A DNA stretch of 64,000 nt from DUML01 sp050949905 (GCA_050949905.1 JBMNGP010000003.1:248001-312000), one strand, 5' to 3'. Shown: positions 1 through 8,173, counted from the first letter of the stretch. Numbers and translations: made by a program. Notes: a model not told the origin generated them from the letters alone.

Positions 1-1788
1 GGCAATGAATTGCTTGGCGAGTACGGAAAGATGTTCGAGCAGGAGTATACCGCCATTCTGAATGAACGTCTTACTTTGTTTGACTCACCCTATCAAGAGT
101 ATTTGCGCAGGATTTCAGTTCAGGAAACACATCGGGGCTATTTTAGCATTGACAAAACTGGGCGTGCCGTAAACAGTTCTGTCAAACGCGGCAGTGAGTT
201 TTCTGACGACATATCAGCTTACGATTTAATTTTAAAAAATAAGGAACGTCTGCTTTCTTTTAAAGAACCGACGCGCTTTATCTTTTCTCATTCTGCTCTG
301 CGCGAGGGCTGGGACAATCCAAACGTTTTCCAGATTTGTACACTGAAGCATTCCGACAATACCACCGCCAAGCGGCAGGAAGTGGGGAGGGGCCTGCGAT
401 TGTGCGTTAATCAAGCAGGAGACCGTCAGGATGAGGATGTTTGCGGTGATAAAACTGTGCATGAAATCAATCTCTTAACCGTCATTGCCAGCGAAAGTTA
501 TTATAGTTTCGTCGGTGATTTGCAGAAGCAGATCCGCGAAGTGCTTTACGACCGGCCGAGTAAGGCAACAGCAGCATATTTTGAAGGCAAGACTGTGATG
601 ATTGGTGAAGAAGCCCACCGGATTACCAAACAGGAAGCGGACATTATCCACCGTTATCTGATTAAAAACGATTATGTGGACTACTCGGACAGTATTACTC
701 AAGAATATAGGACTGCTGCTGAAAGCGGCCGACTTGCAGAGCTGCCTGCAGAGCTGAATGCTCTGGCGGAGGGAATCCATACTCTGGTGCAAGGAATCTT
801 TGATGAGAGCGTTCTTGCTAAGATGATAGACAACGGCAATAAGCCTAAGGTAAGGGAAAACCCGCTCAATGATAATTTCTTCAAACAAGAGTTTAAGGAG
901 CTGTGGAGGCATATTAACCACAAATATGCCTATACTGTGGACTTTGATTCCGCTGAATTAATTAAGAAAGCGATTGATGCTATCAATACCAAGCTGACGG
1001 TAATGAAACTTCAGTATACGCTGACAACAGGAACTCAGAGTATTGACATGGATCAATACGTTCTGGAGCGCGGCGAAGCTTTCGATGCTACCAAAGCCCG
1101 GACGCGGACGCTGGATCATGCTGAAGCCAGTCAAGTTCCTTATGATCTGATCGGCAAAATCGCCGAGGGGACGGTTTTGACCCGTCGGACTGTGGCAGCC
1201 ATTCTCAAAGGAGTCTTACCGGAAAAAGTCTATCTTTTTAGGGTTAATCCAGAAGAATATATCTCTAAGGTGATAGCACTAATTAAGGAACAGAAGGCTA
1301 CGATGATCGTGGAGCACATCTCCTACAACCAGATTGATGGAAGCTATGACAGTAATATCTTTACAGTCAGCAAGAACTCTCAAGAATACGAGAAGGCTTA
1401 CCGCGCTCAAAAGCATATACAGGACTTTGTGTTTATAGATGGTACGTCCGAGAAAAGCGTCGAGCGCCGCTTTGCTGAGGATCTAGATAAGGCCGATGAG
1501 GTCTGCGTTTATGCCAAATTGCCGAGCGGTCCTAAGGGGTTTTATATCCCGACACCTGTTGGACATTATTCCCCGGATTGGGCAATCGCCTTTAAACGCG
1601 GGACAGTTAAGCATATCTTCTTTATCGCAGAAACTAAAGGTACGATGGATAGCCTAAATCTGAAACCCATCGAGCAGGCAAAAATATCCTGCGCCAAGAA
1701 ACTGTTCAACGAGATTTCAACAAGCGAGGTTAAGTATCATGATGTAGATAGTTATCAAAGCTTGCTGAACATAATACGGACGTTGTAG
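1..1788 (+). CDS. Type III restriction enzyme Res subunit, C-terminal part (cut by window edge)
   Basis: The reading frame is open from base 1, so the gene starts outside the window; only the last ~595 codons are seen. The visible part carries the end of a superfamily 2 helicase core: REGWDNPNVFQ (nt ~300-335, motif V-like) and RQEVGRGLRL (nt ~376-405, motif VI arginines). Near the C-terminus PDWAIAFKRG (nt ~1573) and ETKG (nt ~1630) form the PD-(D/E)xK nuclease core typical of type III Res proteins. The family translocates or switches on DNA using ATP and cuts when a partner Mod methyltransferase site is unmodified. Mod would be expected upstream, outside the window. It is followed by a broken small ORF and an IS21 remnant, so the 3' end of this operon has been disturbed. 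The family call is firm; whether the full gene is intact cannot be seen. Confidence 0.9.
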   Translation, partial: GNELLGEYGKMFEQEYTAILNERLTLFDSPYQEYLRRISVQETHRGYFSIDKTGRAVNSSVKRGSEFSDDISAYDLILKNKERLLSFKEPTRFIFSHSALREGWDNPNVFQICTLKHSDNTTAKRQEVGRGLRLCVNQAGDRQDEDVCGDKTVHEINLLTVIASESYYSFVGDLQKQIREVLYDRPSKATAAYFEGKTVMIGEEAHRITKQEADIIHRYLIKNDYVDYSDSITQEYRTAAESGRLAELPAELNALAEGIHTLVQGIFDESVLAKMIDNGNKPKVRENPLNDNFFKQEFKELWRHINHKYAYTVDFDSAELIKKAIDAINTKLTVMKLQYTLTTGTQSIDMDQYVLERGEAFDATKARTRTLDHAEASQVPYDLIGKIAEGTVLTRRTVAAILKGVLPEKVYLFRVNPEEYISKVIALIKEQKATMIVEHISYNQIDGSYDSNIFTVSKNSQEYEKAYRAQKHIQDFVFIDGTSEKSVERRFAEDLDKADEVCVYAKLPSGPKGFYIPTPVGHYSPDWAIAFKRGTVKHIFFIAETKGTMDSLNLKPIEQAKISCAKKLFNEISTSEVKYHDVDSYQSLLNIIRTL

Positions 1789-1809
1789 GTACATATGGGA
1801 GGATAATGA

Positions 1810-2001
1810 ATGATGTCCATTGCCAAGCAGAGCATTGCAATCGGGGATAGGGTTTAGACAAAGAATCAAAATATCGGAGTGGTTGCCAGGTTTAGACAAA
1901 TTGTTGATTGTGACTACGCTGTTGTTGTATTTCCCGAAGGAAGCCAGACAGTTTCCCTAAAAGAATTAACGAGGATTGAAGATATTAAATATTCTTCATA
2001 A
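1810..2001 (+). pseudogene. Small ORF remnant with in-frame TAG, downstream of the type III Res gene
   Basis: From the ATG at 1810 the frame reads 15 codons, meets TAG at 1855-1857, then continues open to TAA at 1999-2001. The part after the stop (IGVVARF...YAVVVFPEGSQTVSLKEL) looks like a genuine small beta-rich domain of the kind found as a short accessory protein. I do not recognise a named family. The undecanucleotide GGTTTAGACAA occurs at 1851 and again at 1889. The last ~15 codons overlap the IS21 truncation point on the other strand, so both the stop codon and the IS junction suggest a decayed gene. Function unknown. Confidence 0.45.
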
Positions 2002-2111
2002 TCAAGGTTATTGTTGACAGCTTCCCGGGCCATAGACTCGTAGACTTTAGCAACCTGGGGCATCTTTAATTTCTTCAGGTAGGTTTCCAAGAGCATCTTG
2101 TTTACGGCCAA
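1986..2111 (-). pseudogene. istB: Truncated istB (IS21 helper ATPase), first 42 codons only
   Basis: Starting at the ATG at 2111, the first 42 residues (MAVNKMLLETYLKKLKMPQV ... NNNLDYEEYL) match the N-terminal domain of IstB, the AAA+ helper of IS21 transposition. IstB is normally about 250 residues. Here the IstB-like sequence stops at about 1986 and the frame runs on into foreign sequence to a stop at 1914, so the Walker A/B ATPase domain and the distal end of the IS are missing. Its start overlaps the end of istA by 10 nt, the usual arrangement for translational coupling. Without IstB this copy should be unable to transpose on its own. Confidence 0.8.
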
Positions 2112-3592
2112 GAGTTTACTCCCCCTATCATCAGAATACTGTACTTATCCAGACTGGGAGGATTGACTTTAACATCCGGGATATTCTCATACTTCTCTTT
2201 GTCGAGCGGTGTGATTTTCGGGCTTGCAACGATTAGTTGTCCAATGATGTTTAATACACCGTCATAGCTATAGAGGTTGTAAACAAGGGCCAATTCCAGG
2301 GCTTCCGTCACCAGTTTAGATGGATACTCCCGCAAGAGCATCAATATTTTCACAAACTCTCGATTGCCTTTAGGATGCCGAGCAATCAATCCTCTGCGGT
2401 ATTCTTCATAGACCGGCTCTAAGGTCTGCGGCTTGTATACTTTGGTGTTGCCTAAAGCCCGAGACTTTTGCAGTAACAACTCCAGGTAATGATCCAGAAT
2501 GATGTTATCCTGGTTTCTGCCATAAAGTCTGGGATGTTGAGCAATAATACTGTTTCTATAGATTATTTCTACTTGTCCGGCAGTTATTTTCAGCGTTACT
2601 TTTTCTCCAACATAAGCTGTAGGTACGGAGTAACGGTTAGTCTCCAGCTGTACCATAGCATAACGGTTTACTTTGGCTTCTTTATATCTGGCTCCGTTGA
2701 ATCTTGTTCTGGGCAAGGGTCTTAAAGCTGCCTTTTCTGCTTCCCACTTAGGATTTTGCTCCAGTAGTTTTACACATTCCAAGTGTAAATACTCATTAAG
2801 TTCTTCAAAGGAATCAACATCCGGATAGGGGACAAAGAACTTTCTAACTGCTTCTTTGCCGGCGTTTTCTACTCCGCCCTTTTCGTTACCACGGGCTGGG
2901 CGGCAGAAAGAAGATTCATAAAGATAATGTGTTCTTAAGGCGATAAATTGTTCTTGCTCTTCACGGTTGCTGCCTTGCAGTACTTTTTTCACGGCCGTCT
3001 TGAGATTGTCATAGGTGATTCTGTACGGAACTCCATTCATGAATTCAAAGCAGCGGATATGGCCGTCAAAGAATGCTTCCTGTTTTTCAAAGGGATAAGC
3101 TCTTACATAAAATCCTCCGGAACCTCGAAGCTTCATGACAAAAATGTGGGCTAGAGTTTCTTTACCCTTCAGATAAAAATATGCATCTGTCCAATCTACT
3201 TCGGCATAGGTACCCAAATCGAATTCTAAAGGTAAGAATGCTTCGCGTTGTTTTCTATGTTCCTTTCTGAGATAGTCGGTTAAAGTTGAATAACCCCCTG
3301 TATAACCGGCATCTTTCAACACTTTAAAGATTTTCGTACCGGTATGTCTTTGCTTTCGATGTCGCGACTTATCTTCTTCGAGGATCTGTTTAATCATCGG
3401 TATGTAGGGACCAAGTACCGGATGATTTCGCTCTTGGGTTAAATGATATTTAGGTGGCATAGGTTCATCTGTTGATAGATATTTGGAAATTGTATCGCGG
3501 TGAATGCCTGTTCTGCGGCTGATTTCCCGTATGCTTAGGTCTTCCATGAAGTACATTTTTCTGATATCTTCTAATTGTGCCATCTTAATCAT
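2102..3592 (-). CDS. istA: IS21 family transposase IstA
   Basis: A 496-residue protein of normal IstA length. The N-terminus has a helix-turn-helix (LSIREISRRTGIHRDTISKYL region, residues ~18-40). The integrase-type DDE core is visible: EVDWTDAYFYL (first D), RITYDNLKTAV (second D) and ARGNEKGGVENAGKEA (E). It catalyses strand cleavage and joining at the IS ends together with IstB. The coding frame is intact although the partner istB is truncated. Upstream (on the minus strand) the start is preceded by AGGAGGAAAGAG, a good ribosome binding site. Confidence 0.92.
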   Translation of the reverse strand: MIKMAQLEDIRKMYFMEDLSIREISRRTGIHRDTISKYLSTDEPMPPKYHLTQERNHPVLGPYIPMIKQILEEDKSRHRKQRHTGTKIFKVLKDAGYTGGYSTLTDYLRKEHRKQREAFLPLEFDLGTYAEVDWTDAYFYLKGKETLAHIFVMKLRGSGGFYVRAYPFEKQEAFFDGHIRCFEFMNGVPYRITYDNLKTAVKKVLQGSNREEQEQFIALRTHYLYESSFCRPARGNEKGGVENAGKEAVRKFFVPYPDVDSFEELNEYLHLECVKLLEQNPKWEAEKAALRPLPRTRFNGARYKEAKVNRYAMVQLETNRYSVPTAYVGEKVTLKITAGQVEIIYRNSIIAQHPRLYGRNQDNIILDHYLELLLQKSRALGNTKVYKPQTLEPVYEEYRRGLIARHPKGNREFVKILMLLREYPSKLVTEALELALVYNLYSYDGVLNIIGQLIVASPKITPLDKEKYENIPDVKVNPPSLDKYSILMIGGVNSWP

Positions 3593-3731
3593 CTCTTTCC
3601 TCCTGTACGATTATGCTTCGACAACAAAATCATACAGGATAATTTGATTAAGGTGGCCTATTTTTCGACCAGCATCTGGTACACTTTTAGACTAGCATTA
3701 ACTGTATCTTTAATGGAATGTTAATTTTTTA

Positions 3732-3758
3732 TTGCCATATTAGTTTTGATGGTATAAA
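3732..3758 (+). promoter_or_regulatory. Possible sigma-A promoter for tcmP
   Basis: TTGCCA at 3732-3737 and TATAAA at 3753-3758, with a short 15-bp spacer, lie 43 bp upstream of the TTG start of tcmP in an AT-rich stretch just outside the IS21 end. The suboptimal spacer makes this a weak call. Confidence 0.3.
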
Positions 3759-3800
3759 ATTACATTAGAACATATGTTTGGTTGATTTGGGGGGAGTGTA

Positions 3801-4661
3801 TTGGTACAATCTTTTGGTGGTTCCTGGACTTTATTGAAGTTGGAAATTTTAGAAAAGTATTTGGAATCTTATACCAAAGCTTTAAAGAAGCAAAATTTTA
3901 AGCTGTGCTACATCGATGCTTTTGCCGGAAGCGGGAATGTTGAAGTTAGAGAGTATGGAACGATTATCGGTTCTGCCCTGCGAGCTCTGGACTATCAATT
4001 TGATAAGTATTACTATATTGAGAAGAAACCATCCTATTTGGAAGCCTTAAAGGATCATATTAATCAAAAGAAAACTGGAAAAGACATTCAACTTATTCAG
4101 GGCGACTGCAATGAATTACTGAATACCATCAACTCCTACCCCTGGAAAAAAGCAGGATGGCGCGGGGTAATATTTCTCGATCCTTGCGCGATGGAGTTGA
4201 GTTGGAGTTCTTTGGAATCAATCGCAGAAACAGAAGTTTTCGATGTATGGTATCTTTTTCCCATCTCCGCTTTAAACAGAGTACTGCCGAAACATAAAGC
4301 GATACCGCCATCCACAAGAGAGCTCATTACTGATCTGCTGGGAACCGATGAATGGGAGAACGAAATCTATGTGGAATCCCCTCAGATAACAATGTTTGAC
4401 GACACACAAAGTGAGAGAATATCTTTCAACGGAATCACTGCTTATGTAATCAGACGCTTACACACAATTTTCCAAGGTGTTTCATCAAATCCCAAGATAT
4501 TAAGGCAGCCGCACAACAACTCACCCATGTTTGTGTTATGTTTTGCTGTTAGCAATCCTTCGCCCAAGGCGATAGGTATGTCTTTACGATTAGCGGACCA
4601 CATCCTAACCCATACGAACCCGACAAAAGGAAAAGGAGAGCAATATGACCGTCAAGAGTAA
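3801..4661 (+). CDS. tcmP: Three-Cys-motif partner protein TcmP
   Basis: A 286-residue protein starting with TTG at 3801, 8 nt behind a GGGGGGAG ribosome binding site. The N-terminal half has the TcmP signature: SWTLLKLEILEKYLESYTKA, then YIDAFAGSGN (a glycine-rich loop resembling the nucleotide/SAM-binding loop of methyltransferases), IIGSALRAL, YYIEKKPSY, and GVIFLDPCAMELSW. The D-P-C/F-G position recalls the catalytic motif region of Rossmann methyltransferases. TcmP proteins are named for their constant proximity to a short protein with a three-cysteine motif. That partner is the next gene, whose start overlaps this one by 17 nt, so they are translationally coupled. The biochemical role is unknown; a modification or defence role is inference from context. 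Confidence 0.85.
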   Translation: MVQSFGGSWTLLKLEILEKYLESYTKALKKQNFKLCYIDAFAGSGNVEVREYGTIIGSALRALDYQFDKYYYIEKKPSYLEALKDHINQKKTGKDIQLIQGDCNELLNTINSYPWKKAGWRGVIFLDPCAMELSWSSLESIAETEVFDVWYLFPISALNRVLPKHKAIPPSTRELITDLLGTDEWENEIYVESPQITMFDDTQSERISFNGITAYVIRRLHTIFQGVSSNPKILRQPHNNSPMFVLCFAVSNPSPKAIGMSLRLADHILTHTNPTKGKGEQYDRQE

Positions 4662-5364
4662 AATTGAATGGACCGAAAGCACATGGAATCCCGTGACGGG
4701 CTGCACCAAGATTTCCGAGGGCTGCAAAAATTGTTACGCTTATCGCATGGCGGGAAGGCTGAATCTGATGGGCAATGAAAAGTACGCCAACGGGTTTGAG
4801 GTTACAACACATGAATACTGTCTGGAAGATCCCTTGAAGTGGAAGAAGCCATCCTTGATCTTTGTAAATTCCATGTCCGATCTGTTTCATGAGGAGGTGC
4901 CTTTTGCTTATATTGAGCGAATCTTTGCGGTTATGAATAGGGCATCGTGGCATACGTTTCAGATTCTGACCAAACGGGCGGATCGCCTGGCCGAGCTGGC
5001 CGGAAAGCTGGAATGGACAGAGAATATCTGGCAAGGGGTAACAGTAGAGAACAATCAGTATAAGGATCGGATAGACTTTTTAAGAGCGGTTCAGTCTAAA
5101 GTACGGTTTATTTCATTTGAGCCTCTTCTCGGTGAAATTAAAGATGTGGATTTGTCCGGTATTGATTGGGCGATTGTTGGTGGCGAAAGCGGACCGAGGG
5201 CCAGAGAAATGAAAGCAGAGTGGGTTTATGCGCTGAAAGAAGAGTGTGAGCGCCAGGGAGTCAGGTTTTATTTTAAACAGTGGGGCGGAACGAACAAGAA
5301 AAAAGCTGGACGTATCCTGCTTGGTCAGACTTGGGATGAGATGCCGGAGATTTCCTATAAGTGA
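4645..5364 (+). CDS. DUF5131 / phage Gp37-Gp68 family protein with three-Cys motif
   Basis: A 239-residue protein preceded by AAGGAGAG. Near the N-terminus are KIEWTESTWNPVTGC and three cysteines at residues 20, 27 and 30 (C-x6-C-x2-C, followed by YAYRMA). This is the family signature and resembles a radical-SAM-like iron-sulfur ligand set. Further family blocks are PSLIFVNSMSDLFHEEVPF, FQILTKRADRL, RFISFEPLLGEI and DWAIVGGESGPRAREM. Members occur in phages and chromosomal islands and are almost always next to TcmP, as here. No experimentally established activity is known to me. The gene is intact and ends before a hairpin at 5463-5485. Confidence 0.88.
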   Translation: MTVKSKIEWTESTWNPVTGCTKISEGCKNCYAYRMAGRLNLMGNEKYANGFEVTTHEYCLEDPLKWKKPSLIFVNSMSDLFHEEVPFAYIERIFAVMNRASWHTFQILTKRADRLAELAGKLEWTENIWQGVTVENNQYKDRIDFLRAVQSKVRFISFEPLLGEIKDVDLSGIDWAIVGGESGPRAREMKAEWVYALKEECERQGVRFYFKQWGGTNKKKAGRILLGQTWDEMPEISYK

Positions 5365-5462
5365 TGGTAACGACGTCGGGTATTTCCGTGATGGAATCCG
5401 AGTAGGCGCGATATCAAACAATTCCGATGCACTTAAAATTAATATTAGGGCGTGTTATATAT

Positions 5463-5490
5463 CCCGTGAAAGATCATCACACGGGAATTT
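5463..5490 (+). terminator. Weak hairpin after the TcmP/DUF5131 pair
   Basis: CCCGTG (5463-5468) pairs with CACGGG (5480-5485) around an 11-nt loop, followed by AATTTCGTTTTG. The stem is short and the T-run is interrupted, so termination efficiency is doubtful. Confidence 0.4.
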
Positions 5491-5569
5491 CGTTTTGTTG
5501 GGGCTTTTAGAAATTCGGTAACGGCTGTGCAAATCAATTGAACTTTCTCGATTATTTGTATGATAAGCG

Positions 5570-5608
5570 CATAATATTAGGGTGCATCGTCAGCATCCTA
5601 ATATTATG
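5570..5608. repeat. 12-bp inverted repeat inside the IS66 left end
   Basis: CATAATATTAGG at 5570-5581 and CCTAATATTATG at 5597-5608 form a perfect 12-bp stem around a 15-nt spacer. The structure sits 41 bp before the tnpA start and overlaps the terminal repeat. It could act as a transposase-binding site or a hairpin limiting read-through into tnpA from outside (inference). Confidence 0.7.
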
Positions 5609-5648
5609 AGACAATATCTCCATGAAATACTGAGAAGGAGGTATTGTT

Positions 5649-5960
5649 GTGACCTATCCGGAGAAAAAAGAACTGGTAGAAGAATGTCGTAAAAGTGGCA
5701 TGACTGCAAAGGAATGGTGTGAGTCCAAAGGAATAAAGTACCGGAGTTACATAGACTGGGCATCCAAAATTAATAAAGAAGATCGGGCTGTTCCGGCAAA
5801 GTCAATGCAGTGGGCCGATATAACTTCAGTTACTAAGACTCAGGAGAAGGAAAAGGCAGAAGTTAAGCTAATTTGCGGTAAGTGGATCATTACTGTTGAA
5901 GTCGGATTTAGCCCAACAATGCTGGCTGAAGTTCTAAAAGTAGTTGATGCGGTATGTTAA
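5649..5960 (+). CDS. tnpA: IS66 accessory protein TnpA
   Basis: A 103-residue protein starting with GTG at 5649 behind GAAGGAGG. It has the short HTH-type IS66 Orf1 layout: EKKELVEECRKSGMTAKEW, CESKGIKYRSYIDW near the N-terminus, and a conserved C-terminal beta-rich part ending in a V-x-V-x-x-G-F-S-P block and LAEVLKVVDAVC. TnpA is needed with TnpB and TnpC for IS66 transposition, though its molecular role is poorly defined. Its end overlaps tnpB by 7 nt. Confidence 0.85.
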   Translation: MTYPEKKELVEECRKSGMTAKEWCESKGIKYRSYIDWASKINKEDRAVPAKSMQWADITSVTKTQEKEKAEVKLICGKWIITVEVGFSPTMLAEVLKVVDAVC

Positions 5961-6316
5961 AAGACATTTCCAGTTACGATGGAATCTACTTAGCTTGTGG
6001 AGTTACCGACTTGCGCCACTCAGTGGATGGTCTAGGAATAATTATTAAGCAACAATTTAAAATGGATGTCTTCGGAAACTACCTGTTCCTGTTTTGCAAC
6101 CGTAGACGCAACCGACTTAAGGGACTAAGTTGGGACAAAAATGGCTTTGTCCTATACTACAAGAGACTAGACGGAGATGGCGCTCGTTTTAGATGGCCTA
6201 ATGACCCACAAGATGTTAGAAATATAAGTCTCAAGCAGCTCGAACTCCTCATGAATGGACTTTCTATTGATCCGCCAAAAGGATTTGGCGAGATAAAATC
6301 GAGAGATTTCTGTTAA
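5954..6316 (+). CDS. tnpB: IS66 accessory protein TnpB
   Basis: A 120-residue protein, normal for the family. Typical blocks are IYLACGVTDLRHSVDGLG, FLFCNRRRNRLKGLSWDKNG, VLYYKRLDGDGARFRWP and SLKQLELLMNGLSID. TnpB is an accessory protein of IS66 transposition of unknown mechanism. It overlaps tnpA by 7 nt and is separated from tnpC by 99 nt containing a terminator-like hairpin. Confidence 0.93.
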   Translation: MLKDISSYDGIYLACGVTDLRHSVDGLGIIIKQQFKMDVFGNYLFLFCNRRRNRLKGLSWDKNGFVLYYKRLDGDGARFRWPNDPQDVRNISLKQLELLMNGLSIDPPKGFGEIKSRDFC

Positions 6317-6359
6317 TGAGAATAAATCCAGAGGAAAGCAAAGATAAATTAAAATAACG

Positions 6360-6399
6360 CCCGAATTACCAAGAAAATGATGGTATTTCGGGTATTTTT
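6360..6399 (+). terminator. Terminator-like hairpin between IS66 tnpB and tnpC
   Basis: CCCGAATTACC (6360-6370) and GGTATTTCGGG (6382-6392) form an 11-bp stem with one mismatch around an 11-nt loop, followed by TATTTTTA. It could attenuate transcription into the transposase gene tnpC, limiting transposition. Confidence 0.65.
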
Positions 6400-6415
6400 A
6401 TGGTAGAATATAACT

Positions 6416-8026
6416 ATGAGTAAGATAGATTTAACAGGACTCTCGCCCGAAATAATTGCATATATTACAAAGCTCGAATCGCAAGTCAAAGAACAGTCAA
6501 CTCAGCTGGAAATACAAACCCAGACCGTAGAAAAACAGAAGGTTCGTATCGATAAGCTGATGACTATGCTGGCTAATTTCCAAAAGACGTTGTATGGTCA
6601 ATCCAGTGAGAAAAGCAAGTATGTCCTGGGTGAAGACAGCAACCAACTTGCACTGTTCAACGAAGCAGAGGCCGAGGCCAATCGCAATGCTCCGGAACCG
6701 ACCAAGGTATCTGTTGCCGGGCATACTCGGAAACCGAAACGCACGAAGGAAGAACTGGTAGCAGATCTTCCTGTAGTGGATATTCTTTGTGAACTAGATG
6801 ATGAAGAGCAAGTTTGCGGAAAATGTGGCAGCGAACTTCGAGAATTAGGCATAGAAACTGTCCGTGAAGAATTAGAAATCATACCCGCACAAATACGGGT
6901 ACTTCGGTACAAACGACAAAGCTATGTTTGTAAACGTTGTGAGAAGGACACAGGATATGCAACGATTGTAAAAGCCCCTACTCCGGCTCCGGTGATTAAA
7001 AGAAGTCTTGCTTCGGCATCAACAGTAGCCCATGTCATGTATCAAAAATATATCAATGGCATGCCCTTGAACCGGCAGGAAAAAGACTGGGCCTACCAGG
7101 GAGTGATGCTCTCCCGGGCTACATTAGCCAACTGGGTCATACGAGCAGCTACCGATTGGCTGATGCCCTTATGGGAGACAATGAAATGCTATCTCTTAAA
7201 GGAAGCCGTGATCTCGGCCGATGAGACGGTGATTCAGGTGCTTAAAGAGGAAGGAAAAACCCCCACCTCAGAATCCAGGATGTGGGTTTACTGTTCCGGT
7301 AATACCGGAAACCCACCGGTGGTGCTATTTGAATATCAGCCTACTCGGTCAGGCGAGCATGCCAGGCGCTTTCTGGAAGGGTTTGATGGAATGCTCCAAA
7401 CCGATGGCTATGGTGGTTATAATAAGGTACCGGGGGTAACCCGATGTGGGTGCTGGGCGCATTTACGCCGTCGGTATGAGGAGGCGATGCCCAAGAAAGG
7501 AGCCGTAGAAGGATCAACGGCTGCTGTTGGATTTGAATACTGCAACAGGTTATTCGCTATTGAAGCAGAGTTAGAAAAACTTACGCCTGATGAACGAAAA
7601 ATACAGCGTCAAGAACAATCCCGTCCGGTTCTTGAAGCTTACTGGGCATGGCTTGAAACGGTTAACCCACTCCGCGGCTCAAAACTTGGTGATGCCATAA
7701 CCTACTCAGTTAACCAAAAAGAAGCGTTATGTGAGTTCTTAAATGATGGACGTATCGAAATATCCAATAATCGAGCCGAGAATGCACTGAGACCATTTGT
7801 TAACGGGAGAAAGGCTTGGCTTTTTGCTGATACGAAAAAAGGTGCTCAATCCAGTGCAATCGTCTATAGTATTGTGGAATCAGCTAAAGCTAATAAAATT
7901 AACCCATATATGTACCTGGTCCATATTTTTCAAAAAATGCCTAGTCTAGATTTTAAGAATGATCCAGGACTTCTTGAGGATTTAATGCCTTGGTCCCCTA
8001 AACTTCCGGACTATTGTCGTTTGTAA
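6416..8026 (+). CDS. tnpC: IS66 family transposase TnpC
   Basis: A 536-residue protein of full length. The order is: N-terminal leucine-rich coiled coil (residues ~10-50); a basic/acidic linker; a zinc-finger-like segment with CGKCG and CKRCEKD (residues ~138-175); the DDE transposase domain with AVISADETVIQVL (first D), LQTDGYGGYN (second D) and the final catalytic block EISNNRAENALRPF; then the small IS66 C-terminal domain (SIVESAKANKINPYMYLVHI). It carries out cleavage and strand transfer at the IS ends. Confidence 0.95.
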   Translation: MSKIDLTGLSPEIIAYITKLESQVKEQSTQLEIQTQTVEKQKVRIDKLMTMLANFQKTLYGQSSEKSKYVLGEDSNQLALFNEAEAEANRNAPEPTKVSVAGHTRKPKRTKEELVADLPVVDILCELDDEEQVCGKCGSELRELGIETVREELEIIPAQIRVLRYKRQSYVCKRCEKDTGYATIVKAPTPAPVIKRSLASASTVAHVMYQKYINGMPLNRQEKDWAYQGVMLSRATLANWVIRAATDWLMPLWETMKCYLLKEAVISADETVIQVLKEEGKTPTSESRMWVYCSGNTGNPPVVLFEYQPTRSGEHARRFLEGFDGMLQTDGYGGYNKVPGVTRCGCWAHLRRRYEEAMPKKGAVEGSTAAVGFEYCNRLFAIEAELEKLTPDERKIQRQEQSRPVLEAYWAWLETVNPLRGSKLGDAITYSVNQKEALCEFLNDGRIEISNNRAENALRPFVNGRKAWLFADTKKGAQSSAIVYSIVESAKANKINPYMYLVHIFQKMPSLDFKNDPGLLEDLMPWSPKLPDYCRL

Positions 8027-8055
8027 TGCTAATCTATTAGAGGTAGTGTCTGTTA

Positions 8056-8088
8056 CTCGGTTACAACTAGGTTGTAGCCGAGTTTTTT
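8056..8088 (+). terminator. Rho-independent terminator after IS66 tnpC
   Basis: CTCGGTTACAAC (8056-8067), loop TAG, GTTGTAGCCGAG (8071-8082), then TTTTTT. The 12-bp stem has one G-T pair. It lies inside the IS, 30 bp after the tnpC stop. Confidence 0.9.
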
Positions 8089-8144
8089 CGTATTTTACCA
8101 TAGGTCATGGGTGTTTACTATGCACCCCTTTATTAAGCGCTTAC

Positions 8145-8173
8145 GCTGTATTGAGTAACATACAGCATTTTTT
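8145..8173 (+). terminator. Second terminator-like hairpin just outside the IS66 right end
   Basis: GCTGTAT (8145-8151) pairs with ATACAGC (8160-8166), followed by ATTTTTTG. It begins exactly at the base after the inferred IS66 right terminus, so it probably belonged to the pre-insertion locus. Confidence 0.55.

Larger units (their letters stand above)
1986..3706 (-). mobile_element. IS21-family element, truncated at its istB end
   Basis: The element comprises istA plus 126 nt of istB. The intact end lies upstream of istA, at about 3700-3706. Reading on the minus strand there are two similar blocks, CTAGTCTAAAAGTG and CTGGTCGAAAAATAG (between ~3656 and 3700), which fit the repeated transposase-binding sequences at IS21 termini. 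The opposite terminus has been deleted, with the junction at about 1986 inside or against the small remnant ORF. The exact outer boundary is approximate because no target duplication can be recovered. Confidence 0.7.
5563..8144 (+). mobile_element. Complete IS66-family insertion sequence
   Basis: About 2.58 kb with tnpA, tnpB and tnpC in the standard order. The right end, read inward on the minus strand from 8144, begins GTAAGCGCTTAATAAAGGGG. The left end, read from 5563, begins ATAAGCGCATAATATTAGGG. These align as imperfect terminal repeats of the GTAAGCGC type used by IS66. The 8-bp flanks are TTTGTATG (5555-5562) and GCTGTATT (8145-8152), sharing TGTAT at the same offset, which could be a decayed 8-bp target duplication. 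All three ORFs are open, so the copy could be active. Confidence 0.8.

Noticed and set aside
1855..1857. In-frame TAG as a pyrrolysine codon
   Set aside because: Some Desulfitobacterium encode pyrrolysine, but here the gene is a short remnant at an IS junction, not a methylamine methyltransferase, and no PYLIS-like context is evident. A nonsense mutation is simpler.
4549..5034. 161-codon minus-strand ORF across the TcmP/DUF5131 junction
   Set aside because: Antisense to two well-supported genes with no start signal.
5518..5530. GTAAC at 5518 and GTTAC at 8052 as the IS66 ends
   Set aside because: The inner sequences do not align. The GTAAGCGC/ATAAGCGC pair at 8144 and 5563 aligns over more than 20 bases and gives the usual element length.
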